Assembly: GCF_011075055.1 (NCBI RefSeq)
Contig: NC_058147.1
Span: forward strand, 2,108,001-2,172,000
DNA from: Mangifera indica
Lineage: Eukaryota > Streptophyta > Magnoliopsida > Sapindales > Anacardiaceae
Direction: 5' to 3'
Length of the DNA: 64,000 nt
Part shown: one piece after another, positions 25,235 to 38,578 of the stretch
Position numbering within the stretch: the stretch's first letter is position 1
How the letters are laid out: each line of letters opens with the position of its first letter
Notes under the pieces: generated by a model
Seen by the model: only the letters and a program-made list of their open reading frames with translations
Told to the model about the DNA's origin: nothing
Database searches by the model: none
Position numbers and translations under genes: made by a program

Positions 25235-28200
25235 ATGGCTATAGCTCGGTTAGCTCGACTGGGCCGCCAAGCAAAACGGCCGCACGGGTTGTGCTTAAAG
25301 ATGAGTGCAGTTGCAATCTTGGGACTATGCTTCGTATTCATTTGGTCTATGTTTTCTTCTCCTGCAAATTCAGTCACCACTCAAAGAGAAAGCTTTGACG
25401 ACGTCTCTCAACCCGTTGCAGCTAATACAAAGGTAAACGGTTCTCAGACTCAATCTCAAGAAAAGAGCCTTGAAAAGCATAATCAAGAAGATAAAAAGGC
25501 GAAGCTTGAATCTGATTTGGGAAAGAAAGATGAGAAAAAGGTTAATGGATCTGTTTCTGTATCTGTTCGTAAGCATGAATCTAAGAAAAGGAACGAAAAA
25601 GATGTAAAAAAAGACAAACATAATGTAAAGTCACCAAATGAAAAAACTGAGAATGATGATGTAGAAAAGGAAAATGATGAGGAAGAAGAAGGGCTAGTAG
25701 TGGATGGTAAGGAAGAAGAATTTGATAGTGAAGGTGAAGTGATTGTGGATTCAGAAGGTAATGATGATTTAATTCAGCAAGAGAATGGAGAATCTGGGGA
25801 GAAGGTTGAAGGTGAGAGCGGTGGATCAAGAAGTACTGGAGAAAAGAGGAAGATAAAGGGTCCTGTTTTTTATCCCAAAGCACATTATAGTTGGAAATTA
25901 TGTAGCACAAGGAGCAAGCAGAATTACATTCCTTGTATTGACATTGAAAGTGGTACTGCAAGGTTTCTGAACTATCGGCATAGAGAGAGGAGTTGCCCCA
26001 GATCTCCTCCTATGTGCCTTGTGCCACTTCCTCATACGGGTTATGGACCTCCAGTTCCCTGGCCTGACAGCAAATCGAAGGTGTATGAAACGGTTTAGTC
26101 TTTTTTGTTGAATTTCAGATGGAGTTTGATTGATATTCTGATCTGGTAGTGTGTTACTCTTACTGCAGATTTTGTATATGAACGTGGTGCATCCAAAACT
26201 TGTTGCATATATTAAGAAACATAATTGGTTGGTGGAGGATGGAGAGTATCTTACTTTTCCCCAAAACCAATCTGAATTCAAGGGTGGAGTGCTTCATTAT
26301 CTAGAGTCCATTGAAGAGGTGCGTTTTTCTTATTCATGAACCCAAAGTTGAATCAATAAATTTCCTGTTTGAGCTGCTATACAGGGAAAATGATATAAAA
26401 GCTTAAAACTAACAAATAGAATTTGAATAAACAAGTTTTTCCCTCTTCAATATGATAATATTCCATTTTAACTCTGCCAGAGGTGACCCTGTCAATCTTT
26501 CTCAGTTCAATATAAATGTTCTAATGCATTATGTTTCTCAAGTTTTCTTTCCTTCTTTCCTTCTTTTAATTTAACCTCATTGTTCTAAATCATGTGCCTC
26601 AGATGTGAGAGGAACTGATGACCCATGATGAAGATTACTAATTCTAAAACTCACCATTCCTGCCACTCTAAGTATGCAGGATAGCTTATCACTGCACCTT
26701 CACTATTTAGTGTCAACCCACCATGCCTATTTGTAGCACCATAACAACCATAATCCCCTCTGTGTAAGATTGGTACCTGTATAAGGAACAGTCAGGGTAG
26801 TTGCAAATGAGCTTTGTGTCTGAATTAACTTAAGAGGAAAAAATTAAAAAATGGGAGTAGATGCGAATACTTCTAATAATATATGTAAGTATGTTAAATT
26901 TTTTAGGATACAACATATTCTTTCATTTTGTTTGTGATAGTTGCTTAATCAATATTTCAGTTCTTTCTTTAATTTGGTTTGCCTATATAAAAAATGCTGT
27001 TGATACTGTATTTGCAGCTGCCTACATTTGTAGATATCATTCTCTCTTCACTTTTAACTGTTTATAACCATTCGCTCCCAGCTAACTACCATTTAACTGT
27101 AACTACAAATTTTTCTTATTGATTGTTAAGACTGTAAGTCCTCACCTTATTTAGCATCTTGAATTTTGATTGGATTTGATAGATGGTACCAGATATTGAG
27201 TGGGGAAAGAATATCCGTGTGGTTCTGGACATGGGGTGTGGAGATGAAAGCTTTGTGGCATCTCTCCTTGATAAGGAAGTGCTAACATTGTCTCTTGGTT
27301 TGAAGGATGATCTAGTTGACCTAGCACAAGTTTCTCTTGAGCGTGGATTTCCTACAGTTGTTAGCCCTTTTGGGAGTAGAAGACTTCCTTTCCCCAGTGG
27401 TGCTTTTGATGCTATTCACTGTGGTGGATGTAGCATACTTTGGCACTCTAATGGTTTGTGCTTCCAATCCTCTTTTCTTCTTTTTATGTTATTATTAAAA
27501 TAATATCTATACTAATTCACATTTCAGTAAGATCAGTATAATTGTTTTCTTTCACTTTCAGGTGGAAAGCTTCTTCTAGAGATGAATAGGATTTTAAGGC
27601 CCGGTGGATACTTTATTTTGTCAACTATGCATGATAGCATTGAAGAAGAAGAAGGTTTGGCCCCTGTATATCATTTAGTATTGAAGCTAATGATGTTGAA
27701 TGGTAAAACCTGAAAATTCATAAACTAGACCTGAAATGCACCATCTTCCTCTTTCTTGTGTTGTGATTGATTTCCATAGTGCAGCTGAAGCTATTCACTT
27801 TATTATATTGTTATTTCTCCCTAGCTCTGCAAAAATACTTGGAAGGTTTATTTCTATTCTCTCTCAGTCATCTGTATTGATTGGATGGCTATTATTACTG
27901 TGGGCATCTGACATGCTGATGCATTGACATCTATAATCTATAAAATTTCCTTTAGACCTTCATAGATGTGAATTCAAAATATATGTTCTTAAAGAGTTGA
28001 ATGCTGAATTAGTTTTCAACTCTTGACTATTCACTCATAAGAAGCACTAAGATTAGCATCCCCTGATGTGCACCTTTTAACTATCTCAACCTATGAAGAT
28101 ATGGTGGCTTTCGATGCTCTAGGATCACATCTGTGAGTAAAGCAGTTGATAGTGTTTGTTAAGTTAGAGAAAAGATGACTAAATACTTCTTGTAGCAATG

Positions 28201-30254
28201 GCAGAGAACTATTTTTAATATCTTGCTGTGTGAATATAAGGGTAACCTTTAAGAGTCTTGAATTGCTGTTTTCATTTAGCTATATCATCTGATCTCACAT
28301 GCTAAAGTACAATGAAGTTTCTTCTGACTATATGTACAGAACACCTGTCTTGTCTTTTTGCTGGTGCTGCAGCTGTACTAGAAGAAAACTCTCTTATTCT
28401 ATCTTGTTTGATATGCAATTTTTTTTTTTTCAGCCATGACCACATTAACCTCATCTATCTGTTGGAATATTCTGGCGCATAAAACTGATGAAGTGAGTGA
28501 AGTGGGAGTTAAAATATACCAGAAACCTGAATCAAATGATATATACGAGCTGAGAAGAAAGAAAAATCCTCCTCTATGCAAGGAAAATGAAAACCCAGAT
28601 GCTGCATGGTAGGTGAAGATGAGCTTGTTTTACAAAATTAATTTCCTGTCTATGAATTTGTCATCTTTTTTTTATTGGTAATGGTGCACATATGGTTTAA
28701 AATAAGTCCACTGTCAGTGCATTAATCTTAATTGTTTTTTTTACTAGATAGGAACTAGAATCAACTCTGATAAGAGGTTGATTAATGAGATTTTACGCAA
28801 CACTTCCACTTGATAAATAAGTGAATTAATATCTAGCCTCTGGTAGCCAAAGTGAACAATAATCTAGTGGTGGAATCAATTAGGTGTAAATACATTTTCT
28901 GTAAGTTTGAAACAGGCTGCCTTTTTTTTCAACAAAGCTGTACCCTCTGCTGGTGCAGGTCAATATGAGTTTGAACTTCAAGAAATTATTGACAATGTAA
29001 CTTTGCTTTGATCTGTAAGGAATAACTTGAAGATCAACTTTCAAACACTCAAATTTTCATCAAACTAAAGAAATTAGTTTTTCCTTCAATTTTTAGTGTC
29101 ACCATACAAGTATGTTGATCCTTAGATTAGTCAGGTGTGAGACGGTTGTTATATTTATTTTGTGCCACTTGACGTAACGACTAGAACTTTTTTCTCTTAA
29201 CAGGTATGTGCATATGAAGACTTGTTTGCACACAATTCCATCTTCAATTGAACAACATGGAGCAGAATGGCCCGAAGAATGGCCCAAGAGACTTGAAACA
29301 TATCCTGACTGGTTGAATGATAAAGAAAAATTGATTGCTGATACAAATCACTGGAAAGCTATTATTGAAAAGTCATATCTCACAGGAATGGGTATTGATT
29401 GGTCAAAAATCCGGAATGTGATGGACATGAAAGCCATCAATGGAGGGTAGGCAAACTTACAACTGAGTAATTTATATTTTCTTTGAAACCGCATAGTGTT
29501 ACTTACATAATCCATTACTTTAGTAGTAGTGTCCAAGAGCAGGATGAACAATACATGCTATCTCTTTGATTAAATTTAGTAGTCTTGCTCTCTTTCTCTC
29601 TCTCTCTCTCTCCCCCTTCTAATTATCACCATCTGTTTTCATTGCAAATGCACTAAAAGATGTTAAGAAAGGAATTCTTGTGTTCATGATGAAATGCAGG
29701 TTTGCTGCAGCTCTTAGACAACAAAAAGTTTGGGTGATGAATGTGGTCCCTGTCCATGCTCCAGACACACTTCCTGTTATTTATGATCGTGGTCTCATCG
29801 GTGTCTACCATGATTGGTGCGAGTCTTTTGGGTCTTATCCAAGATCTTATGACCTTTTGCACGCTGATCATTTGTTCTCCCGGCTTAAAAACAGGTTAAA
29901 GTTCTTTTGCTAGTTCTGGCTTTGTGATAATGAGCTCTTAGTCCTCCCTTGATTTCTCTGCCTAAGCATTGTAACTTGCTTTTTCTCCTGGCATTAGAAG
30001 TTTGCTGATCCTTGCCGCCTTTTCTAAGTTCTAACCATGTATATTACTTTTGCAGGTGTAAGAAACCTGTGTCAATTGTTGTCGAGATGGATCGATTATT
30101 ACGACCTGGAGGTTGGGTGATCGTACGTGATAAGGTTGAGATACTGGATCCACTAGAGGGCATATTGAGAAGCATGCACTGGGAGATTCGGTTGACTTAC
30201 GCTCAGAACAAGGAAGGTATCTTATGTGCACAAAAAACATTGTGGCGGCCTTGA
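25235..30254 (+). CDS. PMT28: PMT28-like Golgi methyltransferase (DUF248)
   Basis: Eight exons join in phase to 723 residues, close to the length I recall for Arabidopsis PMT28: 25235-26080, 26169-26318, 27183-27453, 27562-27654, 28434-28608, 29204-29446, 29700-29894, 30056-30254. It is a type II membrane protein: a short basic N-terminus, one hydrophobic anchor (about 23-42), then a very charged Lys/Glu/Asp/Asn stem to about residue 205 and a lumenal DUF248 domain. The latter has the SAM-binding VVLDMGCG (about 345-352), [21 protein letters not shown] and a second half-domain with RNVMDM and [11 protein letters not shown]. The family (QUA2/TSD2-like) is implicated in Golgi methylation of pectin or other wall polysaccharides; the exact substrate here is inferred. 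The N-terminus [18 protein letters not shown] matches the PMT28 branch rather than PMT24-26. Confidence 0.93.
29587..29612. repeat. CT-dinucleotide microsatellite in an intron
   Basis: A run of mainly CT repeats in the intron between exons 29204-29446 and 29700-29894 of the PMT28-like gene. Likely length-polymorphic; no functional sign. Confidence 0.7.
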
Positions 30255-31082
30255 ATTATGCTCCCGGGTTTACCTGTAAATAGAATGACTGCAAATTAGG
30301 CAGAGATACTTCCCTTTCCCACTTTTACAGAAGGCCAGCATAGTTGTTCTCTGTGTAGCATAGCAAACAACACTGATTCTTCAAAATTTTGTGACATGTC
30401 AAAATATTAACCATTTGTAACATGACAACTAGTAATGATTTTCAACCTTCATTCTTATTTTTATGAACTGCTTGAGCTGCTGATGAAGGGTTTAAATTAT
30501 ATAAAATTTGATCTGTAAAGTGTGGGCAAATCAAGAACTGATATCATTTTTTTGGAGAGTGTTCTATAATGATTTTCAGCTGATAATTCAGGACTTGAAG
30601 GTAGTTATGGATCTGATTTAAGCACGTTCATTCGAATGGATCAATATTAACTTGTTTGTTTATCTAATGACAATGTTCATTTTGTTAATCATATTTTTTA
30701 TCTTTTTAATGATATTATTCATTCACACGTAACCTTTTGATAATACTATATATCAATTTGAGCGAGCAAAGATTCAAGCTGGTTATTTTAGTTTCGATGT
30801 TACTTCGAGCTCCCAAACTTAGTTGGATTGGCATTGATTCCACCCCTGCTTGAAGGGAGATCCAAAATTGATTTGAGGCCCCAGCCCAACACTCTAAGGA
30901 TACAGACCCATTATTTGAATTGAGCCCAATATCTATACAGACTAAACCACTCGTCGACTTCCTCCTCCACTTGCGAGCCAACCGGGCGCGGCCAATATCT
31001 GCTCTTCTATTATGCTACACTATGAACTGCTCCGAAATAACATTCCCTTAAACCCCAAGATCAAAACGGCAAAGCCCGCAAC
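30255..31082. other. Intergenic between PMT28-like and TYW1-like genes
   Basis: Contains the PMT28-like 3' UTR and the TYW1-like promoter and leader. No further gene seen. A small minus-strand frame at 30715-30981 has no recognisable product. Confidence 0.5.
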
Positions 31083-34000
31083 ATGTCATCTTCCTCAATA
31101 CGAAATCGCCTCACACTCTTGGCTCTCCTTTCTGCCACCACCTTCTATTTCGTCTACAAATCTCGCCGCATCAACAAACTTCTCAGTCTCTCTTTAAACC
31201 TCAAAAAAACTAGCCCTGAGAAGGGAAAGCTCTTTTTTATCTCACAAACTGGCACTTCAAAAACGCTAGCTCGCCGTCTGCACTCTCTCCTGACCTCTCA
31301 GAACTTCCCGTTCGATCTCATCGATCCACAGAACTACGAGCCCGAAGACCTACCCAAAGAAACCCTGATCATAATTATTGCTTCAACATGGGAAGACGGA
31401 AAGCCTCCTGAAGCAGCTAAATTTTTTACCAATTGGTTGGCTGAAAGTGCAAATGACTTTAGAGTGGGTTCTTTGCTGCTGTCGCAGTGTAGGTTTGCGG
31501 TTTTTGGCGTTGGAAGTAAAGTTTACGAAAAAACTTTCAATTTGGTGGCGAAAGATTTATCTAAGAAAATGAGAGAATTGGGTGCGGTTGAGATTTTACC
31601 GGTTGTTGAGGGTGACGTGGATGGTGGTGAATTGGATGTTGTTTTTGAGCATTGGAGTAGAAGATTAGTTGGGGTTTTGAAGGGGGGTGATCAAGCGGGG
31701 ATTGGCAACATTGAGAGTGTTGTGAAAATGGAAAGTGAGGATGATAATCATTATGATGTTGATGAGGACGATGAAGAGGAGGAAGAAGTTCAATCAGAGG
31801 TGGTTGATCTTGAGGATATTGCGGGTAAAGCACCCTCTAGGAGGTCGGTAAATATTGCTGAAACTAATGGAACAGTCAAGAACGGCAAGAGAGATATGGT
31901 CACTCCAGTTATTAGAGCCAGTTTAGAGAAGCAGGTATTCCTTGTTCTGTTGTTATGAAGATTTGAAATGGACTTTATATACTTCATTGCATTTTGATTT
32001 TGAATTTTCTTTGATAAGAACATTCTTTCATGTAAAGAAAAATCATACGCTCTTTAGGTTCAGCAGCCGGTAACCAAATAGTACTGATAGCTGATGAGTT
32101 ACAAAAGAGTTAGACACTAGTCCTGTGAACTCCCGACTGTCTGTATAAAATAGATAAATGTAATGATTAGTTGCTATGTCCCCGAGAATTTCTACGCAAT
32201 GAAGGTCTATTTTGCTTCTGATAAAATGGTTAACAGCATTAATTTCAACTCTGTTTTTGGTTGGATAAAAATTTGGGCTCTGTTTATCACTTTCTGTTAA
32301 TGATTATGGCTTTTGGTACGACTATTTATTTTCGATGCAATCACAGGGATATAAAATTATTGGTTCACACAGCGGCGTAAAAATCTGCAGATGGACCAAG
32401 TCACAACTGAGAGGCCGTGGAGGTTGCTACAAGCACTCATTTTATGGCATAGAGAGCCATAGGTGATTATGAAATTTTTATGCTTTTATTTAGCTCTGTT
32501 TCTGTTCAATGCTGTATTTATTTGTGATTATTTCATTTTCTTTCAAAATGTCAATTAATTTGGTAATTCTTGGCTGTATTAACGTAGTCTGAATTTATAA
32601 AACAAATACCTTGTCTTCCACCCCTTTGTTTTCGTGGATATGGTTGTTTGACACCTATAGGGATTAGAAGTTTGACACTTGGTGGTATCGGAGTTCTTTT
32701 TCTTTGGGTGGGTGGACGCTCAGGAGTTAATAGAAAAGTTGGAATCTGTCCACAAGTCCACAGACTCTCACTCTCACAAACACATACATTAGAAATGAGG
32801 AACTATGTCATGGAGGGATGGATATTTTTTGGGAAACTCTGTGTATGTTGTTGAAAGCATATCCTCTCTCAGCTGCATCAAGAGGAAGAAGCTTGGATAG
32901 ACGTATTCCTTCTTCTTCTGAGTTTTCTCTTACTTGTAATCTTCATTTTGCCACAACTTTTGGTTTATTTAAGATATATCAATTATCAATTGAAACAGAT
33001 GCATGGAGGCTACCCCTAGTTTAGCATGTGCCAACAAATGTGTTTTCTGCTGGAGGCATCATACAAATCCTGTTGGGAAGAGTTGGCAGTGGAAGATGGA
33101 TGACCCACTAGAGATTGTAAATTCAGCAATAGACCTTCATACAAAGATGATTAAGCAGATGAAAGGAGTTCCTGGTAATTATTATGTGTCTGCACCTTTT
33201 TCTTATAAGTCCAATATGCTTGATTCTACTTAATTATTCATATGTAATAGTGAGTCTTACATGGAAAGACAGAATTGCTTAAAAAAATGGTAAATTAGAA
33301 GGAACTGTCATATTTTGTTCGTAATGCTATTTGCATCTTGCAGTCTCTCATTTCCATTGAACACCATGAATTAGTGTGATTAGGTATGTGTGAATCAATA
33401 ACTCAAACCATTGGTTTTGAAGGTAAAGAAAAAGGACGGTGCAATTATTGGGCTTTAAATAGCAATTCTGAATATTTTTCTACAGGTCAATAGATGGCTA
33501 ACCTAAACATTGAGATAATTTAACTTTTAATGATGTCCTAGTAATTTCTTGACGAATAATGTCCAATCATAACATCAATGTGACTTTAAATGTTGTAACC
33601 AAAGTGACTTTTGAATGTGCTGGATTTAACTTCTTACAGGGGTCAAGTTATGATATTGCCTGTCTTGCCCATGTTTTTTCCGATTTTGGTGGTGTCTGTG
33701 TTAGCATATAGTTTACTAATATGCTTAACATGGACACTCAAGCTACCATTACTTTCATTTGTTTGAGTTGCAAAAGAATCATGCTTTATGTCTTCATATA
33801 ACATTCATGTGGAAAGAAATCAAAGTTATTCTTTTATTTTAACTGTTTATGTCTGCAAGGTGGTTTGTATATGTTTAGGGTTATTGGAGATTCTTGAAGG
33901 GACAATTCACATCATTGGCCTCTCCATTGCAATAATTAGAAAATTTTATGCATGTAGGTGTTACGATGGAGCGGATAACTGAAGGCCTTACTCCTAGGCA

Positions 34001-35351
34001 TTGTGCCTTATCACTTGTTGGTGAACCAATTATGTATCCGGAGATCAACTCTCTTGTGGATGAGCTGCACCAAAGGCGGATTTCTACATTTCTTGTCACA
34101 AATGCACAGTTCCCTGACAAGATTAAAGAACTGAGGCCTGTCACACAGGTATGTGGAATTTAAATTCCTGGAAGAAAACTAAAACCTGTGCGTGAAAAAT
34201 TGCTTGATGGTGAACCTATTTGATTTTTTTGAAACATGCAGTTATATGTTAGTGTAGATGCTGCAACAAAGGAAAGCCTAAAGGCAATTGACAGACCACT
34301 CTTTGGGGACTTCTGGGAGAGATTTATTGTAAGTAAAATATATTGATATGTTTTCTTTATTTTAGTTTGTTCTGAGAGAGTATAAATTTGTGTATATCTT
34401 GGAAAAATAGACCACTGTGGAATTGGAAAGCAAAGTATATGATAATTTTAACAGTAAATAGTCTATTGCTGGTAAAACAATCATAGAATATCATATGGCT
34501 TACTTTTTCATCAAAGTTTTCCAGATCATCATGAGTCTTGTCTGTGTATGGATATCTTAGAAAACCAACATGGCAAACGGTTAATGTGATGTTGGTATGA
34601 AATTGAATTTTGTACTTGAGGGAATACTTATGACATTTGTTTATATTGCCAGGATTCCTTGAAGGCTTTGAGAGATAAACAACAGCGAACGGTATATCGC
34701 TTGACACTAGTGAAAGGGTGGAACACAGAAGACATAGATGCTTATTCTAAACTCTTTAGCCTTGGAAATCCTGATTTTGTTGAAATTAAAGGCGTTACAT
34801 ACTGTGGATCGTAAGCTTTTTAATCCTGTCATGTTTTATATTAGCAGTGCTGTTCTTGTATAACCTTGAGGAATTTCTTACAGGTCTGTTACGTCAAAGT
34901 TGACAATGGATAATGTTCCTTGGCATTCTGACGTGAAAGCCTTTTCAGAGGCTTTGGCTTCAAAAAGCGAAGGGGAGTATGAGGTTGCTTGTGAGCATGT
35001 TCACTCATGTTGTGTTCTCTTGGCAAAAACTGAGAAGTTCAAGGTCAATGGCCAATGGTTCACATGGATTGACTATGAAAAATTCCATGACCTGGTTGGT
35101 AACAGCATTGGTTTCAAATCTTTAGTCTCTCTATAATTTTATATTATTATTATAATTTTTTTATATCTGGGATGCAAATGTAGGTGGCTTCTGGAAGACA
35201 TTTCGGCAGCAAGGATTACATGGCTGCAACACCATCATGGGCTGTCTATGGAGCTGAGGAAGGTGGATTTGATCCAGATATGTCTCGGTATAGGAAGGAG
35301 CGCCATCACAAATCAAAGCCGTGGAACCACAGGGTTGAGGATCAGGAATAG
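31083..35351 (+). CDS. TYW1: TYW1-like tRNA 4-demethylwyosine synthase
   Basis: Eight exons join in phase to 652 residues: 31083-31934, 32347-32462, 32999-33174, 33958-34148, 34242-34328, 34653-34810, 34884-35094, 35184-35351. Expected reaction: radical-SAM condensation of N1-methylguanosine-37 in tRNA-Phe with pyruvate to 4-demethylwyosine, the second step in wybutosine synthesis. Domains in order: a hydrophobic N-terminal segment (about 10-25) followed by basic residues, a flavodoxin-like domain with the FMN-binding SQTGTSKTLA loop (about 53-62), an acidic linker (DEDDEEEEE), then a radical-SAM domain with CANKCVFC at Cys333, Cys337 and Cys340 (the CX3CX2C cluster of this family). SLVGEPIMYPEI and the C-terminal wyosine-base-formation region follow. 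The membrane-type N-terminus suggests ER tethering, by analogy with other eukaryotic TYW1. No defect seen. Confidence 0.95.
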
Positions 35352-38164
35352 TCTTTTAGTTGTCAAAATTTCAACCCTTTCTTATATTTTGTTTTTTTCT
35401 CTTTTTCCTCTTATGATTATGAATGGTTTCGTGGTACCTGGATATACTCAAGGGCATCAATTATTGGTTTGCAATGATTTTTTGATGCACCTGTATTAGC
35501 ATTTAGCCGTTCCATCTCTTACAGAGATGAATTTTGTAATACTTTACTTTTGATTTTTTGTATTGCTACATCTGTGTTCCGTTTATATTTAAATAAAAAA
35601 AAAAAAAAGGTTGCTGAGCAATTTGGGTACAAATAGTTATTTTTGGTAGCACTGTTTATGCATCTCTCTTTAACACACACTCAATTATGTCCTTGATTTA
35701 ATGTCTGTACTCTTCTACATTCACTCAATTATGCCTCTCTGGTTAACTAAATGTGGGAAATTTTTTATTGGGTTTTTAGCTGATTTAGCCATGTCAGCCT
35801 CTAGTGGGATGGAACTTCAGAATTTCTTTTTCTTTTCTCATGAGTTTTGCTTATTTGTTGGAGTTTCTCACATTAAGAGTAGGGATGGATTTGAGCCGGA
35901 CCGTCACATTCTGCCTGAGCTTGGGGGTTCACAGGTGATTCACAGATTCTGTGTTACTGTTGATCTTGTCAGTATTATTATTCATTAACTCAAGATCCTA
36001 TAATTTATCAGTTTGAGCATGTCACTCAAACTGGACGATTTGGATTTATACTGAACTCAAGCTGGCTCTTTTTTGAGTTCTTTTAGGCTGGAATCTTCTC
36101 CTACTTTTTGTGTTTGAAGATTATGATATGTCTTTTCATGAAATTGTGCTACTATTTCAGCTTTTACTGGGCAAAAAATGTTAGTGGGAAAGCTCATCAG
36201 ATGGCCATCTTATTCCAATGGCAACCGGAGCTCATATTCACCGCAATTTTGTCCCCCAAACCTCGACTTATTAGATAGCTGATTCTTTATGTAGAAATGT
36301 CTTTATCTTCCATATCACCTTCACTTCCATACTTAAAATTTGATACGTCTCTGCCTTTCACCATTTTGGCTTGTGTTTTTATTTTTCTCTTCTTCAGTGT
36401 TTCATTTTATTTGGATTTCATCTTTTATCATTTGTCCCTTTATCTTGTCTTATAACATGTTACCTAACTAAAGGGAATGTCCAACTTTCTATTTGCTAAC
36501 TCTTGCCTGCAACCAGCCAAAGTTTTCATGGAAGATTGAGCCACCACACATTCAGACAAACAGCGCAAATGCCGACAACCATAACATGTTTGGTCAAATT
36601 ACACAAGGAGAAATGTTGTGGAATCCTTTACTTGGTTTCTGGGCTTGCCAGGTCCTAGTGGGAAAAAATACAAAGCCATTTACTAAAATTTCCCAATTGT
36701 ATTCCATCTGATTTGATAAAGAATGGACAGCTAGAGGTTGGTTTTTTATTTAGAGTATATTTCTAATCAATATTGTTTTGTTTTATATATAAATATTAGC
36801 TAAATTATGTGGGTTGGCCTTGCAACCCTAGTCTAGTTAAGTTAGGCTTAATTTCAAATGGACTCATTTTACCAAAAAAAAAAATCGAAACCCTTATCAA
36901 GTTTAGATTAATTTTGATTTACTTGAACTCAATTCGAGCTATAAAGGTAACTATTAATTAGTTCAAGTTTAAGCCTAAAATAACAATAATTAACTTGAAT
37001 TTTATTTAATAAATTAAAATTAAATATTATAATAAAAATATTTATCAATTACGCACGTATTTAAATGCATAGTGGAAAATTTATTTTTGAAATAAATTAT
37101 ATATAAAAAATTAAATAGCGGGCCACGACTTTTAGCCGTTGACGTGGTTCTGGTTCTTCTGAATTATGGTTTATTTACGTAACACGTAAGGGAAGCCCAA
37201 TAAAACAGTGACGCGCGTGGTGAGAGACAGCGTGTGGGGATTGAATTGAAAAGAGTAGGAAGAGTTGTACTCAAGCGTCCTTCCACACAAACGTCGGTCT
37301 CACTGTCCTTTGGTTTAGCAGAACTCTGCTCAGCTTTGCTGTTGCCTTCCTCCCTTTATAATTTTTGACTTTGTCCATTATTGTTATTATTATTTATTAT
37401 TACATATCTGTCCCCATTTTTCTTCATTGGCTCCCCCTTATGTTCTCCAGTTGGCACTATCTCTTCCTTCAACCTCTCACAAACCACGTGCTTCTCACGC
37501 CCCCATGCAACTCCTATTAGTATTAATAGCAATGGTCAAAATATCAATTTCAGAAGGTGGTTGGTTGTGAGTGAGGCGGGCTGGGAGCGTGCTTTGGGTA
37601 GACAATAATTGAGCGTGACAATCACGTGTTTGTGAGATGAGTTGGCGTGGATAAATGTAAAGTAATTCTAAAACAGCGTCAGCTGAATAGCACAGAGCTG
37701 GCGGCAGCAGTGGACTGGACTGGACTAAACTGGCAACACCAATTAGCATTCACTTTCGTCTTCTCCAACTCTTTCATCGTTTTCTTCTTCGATTTTCTCC
37801 CTATTTTATTTTCTGAAATGTTAGAAATTACCATGGAAAACAAAACAGAAACCTTCTGATCTATATTTAGAAGCCTGTAAACAAGTTGGAAAACACAATC
37901 ATTCATTGAAATCGAACACAAAAATGAACTTCTTTTATTCTTCTTTCTGTTTATGATTTCATGGAGATGTCAAGGAATGATATAAGCTACCTTCACCATG
38001 ATTGCTAATCATGAGAACTCAAAAAAAGAACGATGTAAAGATTTTGAACACAAAATCAATTGGCTTTCTATTTTATATTATTAATGATTTGTGTTGCCAT
38101 CACAATATGAATTAAAAAAAAAAAGATCGACCCAGAAAGATTTAATGATTAAAACCTAGTAAGT
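35352..38164. other. Intergenic between TYW1-like and AT-hook genes
   Basis: 35352-35620 is the likely TYW1-like 3' UTR, ending with a poly-A run near 35600. 36,730-37,110 is AT-rich. 37,110-37,330 is unusually GC-rich for the spacer, with several ACGT-containing motifs (GACGTGG, TTACGTAACACGTAAG) and a pyrimidine-rich region beyond, as in a plus-strand promoter. However, no coding exon can be found downstream before the minus-strand AT-hook gene. Confidence 0.4.
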
Positions 38165-38554
38165 TTAGCTGCTCTTTCTGGGTTTGCTTTTTCTCCTAGC
38201 TCTGCTGCTTCTTGAAGTTGGAGGTTGTCTTGATGGTTGACTCTCCGAAGACTGGCCCTCTCCTTTCTTCATAGAAGCCGATGATGTTTCCGTCGTAACC
38301 TGTTGTTTTTGTTCTTCTTCACTCTTTTTAACTTTCTTTGATCGACTCTCTTCCGGTGCTGCTTCTGCTTCTGTTCCAGTTTGTTCTTCAATATTAATCT
38401 CTTCACTTTCAGTCTTCTCAACGATCTTCCGAGGCCTTCCTCTCTTTCTAGGCGTCTGAGGCTGAGCCTGCTGCTGGGTTTCATCTCCTGCTGATGAAGC
38501 TTCAGCTATTGCAACTGAAATCTCTTTGGTTTTCCTTGGCTTCTTTTTACCCAT
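38165..38554 (-). CDS. Small AT-hook chromatin-type protein
   Basis: Intronless, 129 residues from the Met at 38554 (MGKKKPRK). An upstream in-frame Met at 38578 would add eight residues, and the choice is uncertain. The protein is low-complexity and charged: a basic N-terminus, then TPRKRGRPRK (about residues 34-43), a canonical AT-hook with the GRP core that inserts in the minor groove of AT-rich DNA, a Glu/Gln/Thr-rich acidic middle and a Ser/Arg/Lys-rich tail (SRARRKSKPRKSS). A nuclear, DNA-binding role is inferred from the AT-hook. There is no globular domain. Its placement between TYW1-like and 'erythronate'-type genes resembles the Arabidopsis At1g75190 position as I recall it. Confidence 0.8.
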   Translation of the reverse strand: MGKKKPRKTKEISVAIAEASSAGDETQQQAQPQTPRKRGRPRKIVEKTESEEINIEEQTGTEAEAAPEESRSKKVKKSEEEQKQQVTTETSSASMKKGEGQSSESQPSRQPPTSRSSRARRKSKPRKSS

Positions 38555-38578
38555 CAAAATTGCTTCTTTCTCTATCAA

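Noticed and set aside
29587..29612. CT repeat as a functional element
   Set aside because: Ordinary microsatellite in an intron.
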